Notes under the pieces: model-generated
Seen by the model: only the letters and a program-made list of their open reading frames with translations
Database searches by the model: none
Told to the model about the DNA's origin: nothing
Position numbers and translations under genes: made by a program
Shown here: positions 26,801 to 33,850 of the stretch, in pieces
Layout of the letters: every line of letters begins with the position of its first letter
Numbering within the stretch: the first letter of the stretch is position 1
Assembly: GCA_018663505.1 (NCBI GenBank)
Contig: JABJQG010000038.1
Coordinates: 1-39,968 of the forward strand
DNA length: 39,968 bases
Reading direction: 5' to 3'
From: Pseudobdellovibrionaceae bacterium
GTDB lineage: Bacteria; Bdellovibrionota; Bdellovibrionia; Bdellovibrionales; UBA1609

Positions 26801-26952
26801 CCATGGCCTGGGGGCTAACTTCTGGGACCATACTTACTCTTGTTTGGGTTCCTGCTGCATATGCTATATTAGAGGACTATAATTTGTGGACAAAAAAAGT
26901 GTGGCAAAAAATTAGCAATGGAAAAACTAGCCAGGTGAGGGCGAAGTTATGA
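23824..26952 (+). CDS. RND-family efflux pump, inner-membrane subunit
   Basis: A 1042-residue proton-driven exporter of the resistance-nodulation-division superfamily, with 12 membrane helices and two large periplasmic loops (about 30-335 and 550-855). Helix 4 reads ALGMMVDNSVVISENF with Asp401 and Asn402. That is the single-Asp VDN form of the many HAE-like pumps outside the classical AcrB group, which has two Asp. The RND N-terminal turn (LRNMNAESFPAV) and the C-terminal helix-10 GGIIVNSGIVL segment are present. An AGGA box precedes the ATG 2 bp after the TolC gene. No membrane-fusion (adaptor) gene is in the operon. Substrates cannot be read from sequence; drugs, solvents or lipids are all possible. 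Confidence 0.92.
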   Translation: MTKITTFFIENSKLTIVLSLGLFFFGVQALRNMNAESFPAVSFATATIITNYDGATASDVETKITKPIEDEIRGVNGLKDVKSTSQAGLSSITVRVDMDDPKINVAETIDEVQKAVDRVSDLPNDLKDPPKFTELKSEEFPVIEIAITGKNVNRSRDLLADHLKEDLEDNRSVKEVRLVGFKKRTFDIFIDLDKIKDSHVSILEVMAKIQSRNSNTPGGALKTSIDQNLVRVEGKVRSVKELEDVLIRSNFSGKTILLKDIAQVRDSSEEIKVLTRYNSQDSTLLIVNKKAGADTINMVNQLDEIIEGYKERNKDFDFNIYNSEGIKVKNRVEVLVSNALSGLLLVIIFLFLFLPGKIGVAASLSLPLAMLGAMGFMPIFGMNIDAVTVLALVIALGMMVDNSVVISENFTRLRLNGELPLDAAQQSIKSLWLPITATAFTTIAAFLPMLVTKGIMGQFIRWIPIVVTLTLLLSLFESFLFLPMRLVWAGKNVKNSSGAGHADWFSKFEKKFENFMTKVVGHRYVVMGIFTVLLTFSIFMMVGANKFILFPADQTEVYVARLEMPIGTRLEVTHKKLQDISDQVKAALKTDVNHIVARSGVSQMGPNDPKGQEGNNIGMLTIYVSDNAKYNRPYTEVLRDLKVIKPDYVKSLSFEEMVNGPPVGAAIEATFRSNSESDINKMIEVIKLELAKKSGIENLKVNDILGDDEVFVDIDYKQLARLGIDVSQVGSVIRTAVSGKRISNVTLENKKVELVLRLKGGYRKNVEDLKSIIIGDQRGNLVSLGSVASFRKVRGTPQIKRFDFKRSKTLTGDVDIEQITSLQANSVVMAAFEKNKKKISGVSLVFGGAQESTNESMSSLASALNLSLIGIFALLVFLFNSYLRPLIIMTTIPLGLLGFSVAFYLHDRPISFLALIGIIGLGGIIVNSGIVLISFIEEMRDEGKMALDQILIKASGMRLRAVFVTSLTTISGLLPTAYGIGGNDAMLVPMTLAMAWGLTSGTILTLVWVPAAYAILEDYNLWTKKVWQKISNGKTSQVRAKL

Positions 26953-27587
26953 CAAAAAAAGAAGCTAATAAAAACACAAAAGAAAAAATACTAGAAGAAG
27001 CCAGTGGCTTGTTTGCAAAGCATGGTTTTGCTGCAACATCGGTAAGAGAAATCGCCGGGAAAGCTAATGTTAACTTAGCATCCATAAATTATCATTTTAA
27101 AAATAAAGAGAATTTATATCAAGAGGTTTTCGAATACAATTATGAATTTATTAAGCAAGCTGTTCATCAATGTGGAAAAAAAACTAATACCACCGAAGAG
27201 CTAACAGTTGCTGTATTTCAGCTATTTTTATCAAAAGAAGCTGCTGTGATGAATACATTCAAAATGTTTCTTTCTGATAACGTTCCAGATGAAGGTAATG
27301 AGTATAACTTTGAAAAGGAGGATCAAATTGGCCCTCCGGGTTCCTCGGAATTTATTGAAAAAATTAATAACGATTTGGATGGGGAATATAGTGAAGAATC
27401 TAAATTGTGGGCAGTGAAGATGATTTTTTCTTTGTTAATACATTTTGGCGTAGTATTAAACACGGCTTTAATGAAGAGGAGATGTAAAGCCTCTAAGGAT
27501 ATATCTCCAGAAAAAGTTGAACAACACTTGAGGCACACAGTACGGTCATATTTAATGTATATAAAAGAAACTTCAGAATTTTATTAG
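26949..27587 (+). CDS. TetR-family transcriptional repressor
   Basis: A 212-residue regulator with an N-terminal TetR DNA-binding domain: the helix-turn-helix segment is SVREIAGKANVNLASINYHF, followed by KNKENLYQEVF. The C-terminal helical part (about 70-205) is the ligand-binding and dimer domain and has no obvious family-specific motif. The start codon overlaps the RND stop as ATGA, so translation is coupled. As the last gene of the operon it most likely represses its own promoter through the palindromes at 22322-22355. The ligand is probably a pump substrate, by inference from similar operons. Confidence 0.9.
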   Translation: MTKKEANKNTKEKILEEASGLFAKHGFAATSVREIAGKANVNLASINYHFKNKENLYQEVFEYNYEFIKQAVHQCGKKTNTTEELTVAVFQLFLSKEAAVMNTFKMFLSDNVPDEGNEYNFEKEDQIGPPGSSEFIEKINNDLDGEYSEESKLWAVKMIFSLLIHFGVVLNTALMKRRCKASKDISPEKVEQHLRHTVRSYLMYIKETSEFY

Positions 27588-27613
27588 AATTAATTCAGTG
27601 GTCAGGAAAAAAA

Positions 27614-28963
27614 CTACTCGCTAAATAGTTCTCTGAGAGCTTTGAACGCTACTGGATCCAAGGTATCTGATTTTAACTCCTCCATTAACTGAATCGCTTT
27701 AGCTCCAGGAACTGGAGGGCTGTGGTGACCATTTAAAGCATAGTTACAAAACTCATTTGCCACAGACACTATTTTTGCCATAGGGTGAATATCTTGTTTT
27801 GACAACTGTTGTGGGTAACCGTGTCCTATGATATTTTCATGATGTTGATAGGCAATAGCCACAACTTCTGAAGGGGCTGACTTTAAAGATTCAAGAATTG
27901 CTTTGCCACGGATTGCATGGGATTCAATAATTTGTCTTTCTTTATAACTAAGTTGGGCTCTAGCTTTTTCAAGTAATTCTGGATCAATCTCTTTTTTTCC
28001 AACGTCATGTAATAGTCCTCCAAAAGACAATTTGAATAAGTTTGCTGCGGATGTCCAGCCCATTTGTCTTCCAATCATACCTGAGTAAATACTGACTCCT
28101 AAGCAATGTGCATATAATAAATCAGAATGGCCATTAAGTACGTCTAAAAGCTCGAGAGTTTGCTCCTCTTCGGTTAATAAATCCATAGTAACCATTAAAA
28201 AGTCTTTGGCATTGTCAAAGGACTCTTTATTGACACCAGCTGAAAATGTTTGTTCCAGAATGACTTCACCGGTGTGGGTAAGAAATCTATTCTTTTTCTC
28301 ACGTGGAACATTAGTATTTGCGACTACTAACTTACTTAATTTAACATTGAAATCTATAATTTTAGCAAAATCTTCTTTTTTAATATATAATTGTGTCACT
28401 CCTTTCTCTTTGTATTTTCTAATTTGGTCCTCGGGGAGCTTCCCTCCTTTATGAGCAATTTTTATATATTTTTCTTTGGAAAGGCGGATGAAAATATCTA
28501 AGTCAATATCTTTGTCAGAAACAAAATCCTCTATGGATACTTTGCAATAGACAGGTTTTTCTAGTTCTTTCTTTTTTGCCGGATCTTCTGTTTCATTTGG
28601 ACTTTTAAGAAGACTATTGATTTTTTCTAATAATTCATCATCTTCAAATGGTTTTGTTAGAAACTCGTTGGCTCCAAGTTCAAAAGCAGTTTTAGTTTCA
28701 ACTATATGTGCGAAACCTGTCATGAGAACAAAGGGGAGAGAGCTAAAGCGTTCCTGTTCTCTAACCCATTCGAGTAATTCCACACCATTCAGGTAAGGCA
28801 TTTGAATATCAGATAGAATTAATGAAAATGAGCCACCTTTTATAATATCTTTAGCGACTTTTCCATTTGGAGCTTCAGAAACGTCAAAGTCGCTTGCGGA
28901 TAAGACATTATTTAAGGCCGTTCTTAAAAACTCATCATCTTCAACAATTAAAACTTTTTTCAT
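27614..28963 (-). CDS. Response regulator with HD-GYP domain
   Basis: A 449-residue two-component output protein. The receiver domain (1-120) has the acidic pair at 9-10, phospho-acceptor Asp52, Thr82 and Lys104. A middle region (about 135-250) lacks clear motifs. The C-terminal HD-GYP domain carries HD at 319-320 (LLHDVGKKEI), HHE at 374-376 and GYP at 382-384. HD-GYP enzymes hydrolyse cyclic di-GMP; the residues seen support activity, though the usual Asp in HHExxDGxGYP is replaced by Ile (HHENIIGHGYP). AAAGGGA precedes the ATG. It lies 37 bp after the sensor kinase gene, its likely partner, and converges with the TetR gene. Confidence 0.9.
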   Translation of the reverse strand: MKKVLIVEDDEFLRTALNNVLSASDFDVSEAPNGKVAKDIIKGGSFSLILSDIQMPYLNGVELLEWVREQERFSSLPFVLMTGFAHIVETKTAFELGANEFLTKPFEDDELLEKINSLLKSPNETEDPAKKKELEKPVYCKVSIEDFVSDKDIDLDIFIRLSKEKYIKIAHKGGKLPEDQIRKYKEKGVTQLYIKKEDFAKIIDFNVKLSKLVVANTNVPREKKNRFLTHTGEVILEQTFSAGVNKESFDNAKDFLMVTMDLLTEEEQTLELLDVLNGHSDLLYAHCLGVSIYSGMIGRQMGWTSAANLFKLSFGGLLHDVGKKEIDPELLEKARAQLSYKERQIIESHAIRGKAILESLKSAPSEVVAIAYQHHENIIGHGYPQQLSKQDIHPMAKIVSVANEFCNYALNGHHSPPVPGAKAIQLMEELKSDTLDPVAFKALRELFSE

Positions 28964-29000
28964 TTAAAAATCCCTTTATAAAAACATCTACGCATTTTGA

Positions 29001-31157
29001 TTATACATCTGGTATGTTAAAAATAAAAGTGGTATTTTTAACGTCGCTAACTAGGTATATTTCACCGCCATGCCTTTTGATTATTTGGGAAGAAAGAGCT
29101 AGCCCTAAGCCAGTTCCATCACTTAAGGATTTTGTGGTGAACCTAGGATCAAAAATCTTATTTCTAATTTTTTCTGAAATCCCTTTACCAGAATCTGATA
29201 ATTTAAAACATATGTAGTTGTCTATTTTTGAAATATTTAATTTAACCCATTTTTGAGGATCATCGATTTCCTTTGCTGCATCTATAGCATTATTGATTAA
29301 GTTCATTATAACTTGGCTGATTTCTGAAGGGGAGCAATTGATTGTTTGCTCCTCATCTGTTTCAAGATTAAGAGTAAATTCAATGTTATTTCGATGAAAA
29401 CTATTTTCACATAACAACATAGTATCTTCGATTATAGAAGACAGATTCACTTTTGATAGCTCCTCTTCATTTGCCCCGCTAGACAATTTTCTTACAGAAG
29501 AAATAATTTTTGCAAGTTTTTTGCAAACTTTTAAAACTAAGTTGAGCTGATTTTTGTATAATTCTTTAGAGAACTCCTCTTTTTCTATTCTTTTTAGCAA
29601 AGAGCTTGCAGCTAGAGTGATTGCAGTTAGTGGAGTATTCATTTCATGTGCAATTTGACCTGATAACTCACCAATTGAAGCAAGTCGAGCTGTGTGTATG
29701 GCGCGTATTTGGTCTTCATTACTTTCTTGTTCTAACCTTTTTTTCTCAGTGATATCTAATGAGAATCCCCCTATGGCCCACACATCGCCATCTTTATCGT
29801 GATAGGGAAACTTAAAGGAATGGTAAGTTCTTTGCTGACCACTTGAATCCAAAGCCACTTCTTCGCTTTCAATTAGTTTCCCATTAGAAATAACATCTTG
29901 ATCATTTTTTCTAAACTGATCAGCAATATTTTTAGGAAAAAGGTCATAATCAGTTTTATTTACTATTTCTTTCTCATTTAATTGAAAAATATCTTTGTAA
30001 AATTTATTTACTGTAATGTATAATCCATCTGTGTTTTTTGCATAAAATACAGCCGGCATTATGTCCATGGTCTCTTTTAAAAATCGTTGCTGTTGATCAA
30101 CTTGATCTTCAGACTTGGTGAGGCGAGTTTTTAGCAATATAAATAAGGATGTGATCATTAAGATAAGTAGAAAAGTAATTCCCCAAATGTATTTACCAAA
30201 CCTTTCTGGGAATTCATAGGCTTCTTCATAGTCTATTTCAGATGTTATACCCAAATTTAATTTTTCACTCCAAATCCAGTAACCGATGACATTAGTGCCT
30301 CGATAGTCTTGATAACCTAGAATATTATAAGCCTCCTCTTGATTTTGAAGAGACTGAGCCATTTTAGTTAAATCTCCAGCTGGAGTCTTAACCTTTATAG
30401 CTAGTATTTCCTTATTTTTGCCAGTGATTAATTGCTTTGATAACAGAGTGTCTTGAAACCGACTATGACTAAGAAGGTTTCCTTTTCTGTCAATGGCGTA
30501 GCTTTCACCAGACGTCCCTGTTCGTGCCATTTTTAAAATTTCCCACATGAGTGCATGAGGGTTTATCCTGAAAGCTAAGATAGCAGTTATCTTTTCTTTT
30601 GAGTCGATTATAGGAGATAATAGAAATACTGTAGCACGACCTGGCGTAAGTTTACTCTCCAGGTCATAAAGTGGTACTTCAGAAGGCATGAGGCGAGTAA
30701 GTACTGATTTCCCATTAAGGGCTTTTTGCCAGGATTGCTCGTCCTGCAGAACAACACTTTTCTTTCCTAAATTTACATTACGAGTAGAAGCTAAGTTTAT
30801 GCCAGACTTAGAAATAATAAAGTATCCTTCAAGTTGAAGAGAAGATCTAACTGGATCTAAATATGAGAAAACTACCTGATTGATTTGCTTCAGCTTTTTG
30901 AAGTTTTTTTCATTTGAGTTGAGTCTTTTTATAATTGTAGAAATAGTCTTTGAGTTAGCATAATAATTGGCTTGGGATTTGTAGAACTCATAAGATTTTT
31001 CAATGGACCGTAATGTTGTGCTTGTTAAAGTTTGAAGAGAGTTTTTATAATGAGCACCATTTATAGAGTGCAGATGGTTATTTAAGTAAAAAGTTCCGAA
31101 TAGAATAAGTACATTAAGTGTTACTAAAATGATGTAATATTTAGTTAGTTTGCTCAA
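29001..31157 (-). CDS. Membrane sensor histidine kinase with Cache and PAS domains
   Basis: A 718-residue sensor kinase. An N-terminal membrane helix (about 8-24) and a second near 325-345 bracket a periplasmic region of dCache type (small-ligand sensing). A cytoplasmic PAS domain follows (about 365-480). The HisKA domain has AHEMNTPLT with phospho-acceptor His504, and the HATPase domain has MNLINNAIDAA, DSGKGIS and GTGLGL. The frame starts with TTG at 31157, preceded by a weak GGA box 6 nt away; I see no better start. It is cotranscribed with the HD-GYP regulator 37 bp downstream, suggesting a ligand-to-c-di-GMP signalling pair. Confidence 0.9.
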   Translation of the reverse strand: MSKLTKYYIILVTLNVLILFGTFYLNNHLHSINGAHYKNSLQTLTSTTLRSIEKSYEFYKSQANYYANSKTISTIIKRLNSNEKNFKKLKQINQVVFSYLDPVRSSLQLEGYFIISKSGINLASTRNVNLGKKSVVLQDEQSWQKALNGKSVLTRLMPSEVPLYDLESKLTPGRATVFLLSPIIDSKEKITAILAFRINPHALMWEILKMARTGTSGESYAIDRKGNLLSHSRFQDTLLSKQLITGKNKEILAIKVKTPAGDLTKMAQSLQNQEEAYNILGYQDYRGTNVIGYWIWSEKLNLGITSEIDYEEAYEFPERFGKYIWGITFLLILMITSLFILLKTRLTKSEDQVDQQQRFLKETMDIMPAVFYAKNTDGLYITVNKFYKDIFQLNEKEIVNKTDYDLFPKNIADQFRKNDQDVISNGKLIESEEVALDSSGQQRTYHSFKFPYHDKDGDVWAIGGFSLDITEKKRLEQESNEDQIRAIHTARLASIGELSGQIAHEMNTPLTAITLAASSLLKRIEKEEFSKELYKNQLNLVLKVCKKLAKIISSVRKLSSGANEEELSKVNLSSIIEDTMLLCENSFHRNNIEFTLNLETDEEQTINCSPSEISQVIMNLINNAIDAAKEIDDPQKWVKLNISKIDNYICFKLSDSGKGISEKIRNKIFDPRFTTKSLSDGTGLGLALSSQIIKRHGGEIYLVSDVKNTTFIFNIPDV

Positions 31158-31498
31158 AAGGTATCCATTCGTTTTTCGGTTAGATTAATTATCTCTCCTT
31201 GTCGGTGATAAGCTAGAAAATTTTTAACATTTATGTTTTAAACTGATAGATAATTAGCAAGAATCAATAAACTAGTCTTTGTTCTCACTGTGAATCAATT
31301 GGAGTTTAATGAATTGACGGATTGGATGATTTAGAAGCATGGGAATTAATGTTTTTGATTAAAATCTCCTGAAGATAAGTGGGTAGACCCTCGTCTCCTA
31401 ATAAGAAGCTTATCTTCTGCATAATTCGTAGCATTTAAATTTAAATATTGGACTGCTCAGTACTTTGGTTAAAGTGTAACCTTGGTTAAGACAATAAT
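31158..31498. other. Divergent intergenic region with one hairpin
   Basis: No credible gene. It separates the sensor-kinase start from the rsgA promoter. The visible structure is GAAGATAAG (31371-31379) pairing with CTTATCTTC (31409-31417), enclosing a small GGG/CCC hairpin at 31381-31390. The sensor-kinase promoter should be near its left end, but no good boxes are visible. Confidence 0.4.
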
Positions 31499-31527
31499 TT
31501 GTTATTAGGAAGGTTATAGGGTATACT
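31499..31527 (+). promoter_or_regulatory. Strong sigma-70-like promoter upstream of rsgA leader
   Basis: TTGTTA (31499-31504) and TATACT (31522-31527) are separated by exactly 17 bp. Transcription would begin near 31534, 27 nt before the leader ORF start and about 148 nt before the rsgA start. A weak hairpin, TAACCTT/AAGGTTA (31477-31483 with 31510-31516), overlaps the promoter and could be an operator. Confidence 0.6.
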
Positions 31528-31560
31528 GTACTAAAGTTATTTGCCCATAAGGAGGTCATT

Positions 31561-31599
31561 ATGGATTTTTTAATTTCCCGAATTTGGCCTTGTCTGTAA
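31561..31599 (+). CDS. Candidate 12-residue leader peptide upstream of rsgA
   Basis: A 12-codon ORF (MDFLISRIWPCL, TAA stop) is preceded by AAGGAGGT (31549-31556), a complete match to the anti-Shine-Dalgarno sequence, ending 4 nt before the ATG. It lies 27 nt past the predicted transcription start and ends 82 bp before the rsgA GTG. No classical attenuator hairpin follows. It could couple rsgA expression to ribosome state, or be an unrelated small protein. No homology is claimed. Confidence 0.5.
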   Translation: MDFLISRIWPCL

Positions 31600-31681
31600 T
31601 TATTCAATTCTACAACAGTTCAAGCCATATTCTATTTTCAATCGTATGTTTGTTAATATGTATTTTTTAGGAGATTTGACT

Positions 31682-32749
31682 GTGAATTTAAAAAAAATTG
31701 GTTGGTCCCCATCTGGGGCTGAGAAAAAAATTGAAGTAGATACTGTGGCACGAATAATTAGTGTACATAGGGGGTTTTGTAGAGGTATTACTCAAGATGG
31801 AGATGTAAATGTTTATCTTACAGGTAAGTTTCAGGTCCAACCTAAATCTAGTGCTAATAAACCTGCTGTGGGTGATTTTGTTAGAATTAGCCCAATATTT
31901 ATAGATGAACAAAACTCTCATGCAGCTGCTTTAGAAGAAATTTTAACAAGAAAAACTAAGGTTTCTAGAATCGCCTCAGGGAGAGAAGTAGTTGAGCAAG
32001 TTCTTGCTACAAATGTTGAGTTTGCATTTATAGTTACTTCCGCAAACCAGGATTTCAATATTAATCGATTGCAACGCTATATTCTTCTAGCAAAAGAAGG
32101 AAATGTGACACCTGTAATTATCTTATCAAAAATTGACCTAGTTGATGGGGCAGAACCATTTGTTTCTGAAATAAGAGATCATATTGGCGATTTAGAAGTG
32201 ATTCCGGTAAGCTCTATTACTGATGTAGGGCTGGCATTAATAAGAAAGAAATTAGATCAAGGTGTTACTTCTGTATTTCTAGGATCTTCTGGGGTTGGTA
32301 AGTCAACAATTGTTAACAAGCTTCTAGGTGAGAAAATTCAGGTGACTAAAGACATTCGTGAAGATGACTCCAAGGGGCGTCATGCAACAACTTCACGGGA
32401 ATTATTTTTTGTTCCAAATGGTGGAATGATAATAGATACAGCTGGGTTGAGGGAGGTACAGGTTATTGCTAGTAAAGAAGCTGTGGATTCTACCTTTAAA
32501 AACATATCTGAGTTGGCCCAAACATGTCGGTTTTCTGATTGTGCGCACGAAAAGGAACCCCATTGTGCTATCAATGCAGCTCTCGAAGATGGTACTTTAA
32601 GTGAGAAGGAATATGGTAATTACTTAAAGCTACTTAAAGAGGCTGCCTTTGCAGAAAAAAAAACGAGCAATGCTAAGTCAAATACAAAAGAAAGATGGAA
32701 AACTATTAACAAAAACTATAAAGCTCGGCGCAAATTTGAAGGTAAGTAA
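31682..32749 (+). CDS. rsgA: Ribosome small-subunit biogenesis GTPase RsgA
   Basis: RsgA checks and matures the 30S subunit in the cytoplasm. The product (355 residues) shows the circularly permuted layout: an N-terminal OB fold, then the G domain with its G4 motif LSKIDLVD ahead of the P-loop GSSGVGKSTI and the G3 motif DTAGLRE, and a C-terminal zinc site (CRFSDCAHEKEPHC). I chose the GTG at 31682, which has AGGAG 8 nt upstream; the frame opens at an ATG (31646) whose extra 12 residues lack support. It sits behind the leader ORF and its promoter. The K+ channel gene follows after 102 bp. Confidence 0.93.
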   Translation: MNLKKIGWSPSGAEKKIEVDTVARIISVHRGFCRGITQDGDVNVYLTGKFQVQPKSSANKPAVGDFVRISPIFIDEQNSHAAALEEILTRKTKVSRIASGREVVEQVLATNVEFAFIVTSANQDFNINRLQRYILLAKEGNVTPVIILSKIDLVDGAEPFVSEIRDHIGDLEVIPVSSITDVGLALIRKKLDQGVTSVFLGSSGVGKSTIVNKLLGEKIQVTKDIREDDSKGRHATTSRELFFVPNGGMIIDTAGLREVQVIASKEAVDSTFKNISELAQTCRFSDCAHEKEPHCAINAALEDGTLSEKEYGNYLKLLKEAAFAEKKTSNAKSNTKERWKTINKNYKARRKFEGK

Positions 32750-32851
32750 ATGTTAATAATAGTTTGGTAGTGTCCCTATACTTAGATCTAGATTCATAAA
32801 ATACTTGAATTTATTCAATAATTTATAGTTTGTTATTCCGATAAAAGAGTA

Positions 32852-33850
32852 ATGAAAATTAGTAAAAGTTCACTTCTATTGTTAACTTTGATCTCTGCCA
32901 TTTTTGTTTTTGGCGTGGTTGGCTATTCAGTTATTGAAGGATGGAGCCTTATTGATTCTGTATATATGACTATGATCACCATAACGACAACGGGTTATCA
33001 AGAAGTACAGCCACTATCGCCAGAGGGACGTATGTTTACCATGCTTCTTTTGGTGTGTGGAGTTGGAACAGTTGCTTATTCAGCTAGTTTTTTTATGAAA
33101 GATTTATTTTCTATGGATTTTACTACTAGGCGGAGGATTAAAATGCTTAAGCAAATTCACGAACAAAAAAATCATATTATTATATGTGGATATGGTCGCA
33201 TGGGTAGAGTTATATGCAACGAACTTACTCAATTTAAAGAAAACTTTATCATTATTGAAAGTAATCCTGATGCTGTAAAGGAATTAGAAAACTCAGATTA
33301 TCTTTGGCTAGAAGGTGATGCAACTAATGATAAGACTCTAATTACAGCTGGCATCGATCGTGCAAAAACTTTGGTCTCAATGGTGGATAATGATTCTGAT
33401 AGTCTCTATATTTCCTTGGCTGGAAGATCACTGAATGACAACCTGTATATTGTTTCGCGAGCTTCGGATGAAGATGCAAAGTTGAAAATACTTAGGGCAG
33501 GTGCTGATAAAGTGATTCTCCCAGTTTTAGTTTCTGGGTTAAAGGCGGCTCAGAGTATTATCACTCCTGAAGTGGATGATCTTTTAGATATTGATGGATT
33601 AAACCTAAATGAAAGTAATCGAGTTCAAGTTGCTGAAATTCCTGTAACTTTGAGTAGCAAGTTGTATGATAGTTCGCTTCGAGATTGTGGCATTAAACTA
33701 GGTAAAGTCATTGTTATTGGGATTCGTCATAAAGATGAGTCTTTTACTTTTGTGCCAGAATCTGATTATAAATTTAAAAATGGTGACACCCTAATAACTT
33801 TAAGTACGGCTGATTCTTTCAACGATGTTAAGGAGAAACATGCTTCTTGA
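32852..33850 (+). CDS. Two-helix K+ channel with RCK (TrkA-N/TrkA-C) domains
   Basis: A 332-residue channel subunit: helix 1 (about 7-26), pore loop, helix 2 (about 61-82), then a cytoplasmic RCK region. The Rossmann motif GYGRMG (113-118) ends TrkA-N's first strand, and a TrkA-C domain lies at about 240-325. The pore signature is TITTTGYQEV (43-52), where Gln50 occupies the place of the second glycine of the usual TVGYG filter, so selectivity may differ. The ATG at 32852 has an AAGAG box. Its last 11 bp overlap the antiporter gene, so the two are translationally coupled and probably jointly control K+/Na+ balance. Confidence 0.88.
   Translation: MKISKSSLLLLTLISAIFVFGVVGYSVIEGWSLIDSVYMTMITITTTGYQEVQPLSPEGRMFTMLLLVCGVGTVAYSASFFMKDLFSMDFTTRRRIKMLKQIHEQKNHIIICGYGRMGRVICNELTQFKENFIIIESNPDAVKELENSDYLWLEGDATNDKTLITAGIDRAKTLVSMVDNDSDSLYISLAGRSLNDNLYIVSRASDEDAKLKILRAGADKVILPVLVSGLKAAQSIITPEVDDLLDIDGLNLNESNRVQVAEIPVTLSSKLYDSSLRDCGIKLGKVIVIGIRHKDESFTFVPESDYKFKNGDTLITLSTADSFNDVKEKHAS

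Noticed and set aside
31410-31607. A 65-residue minus-strand frame upstream of rsgA.
   Set aside because: It has no ribosome site, overlaps the plus-strand promoter and leader ORF, and its composition is not protein-like.
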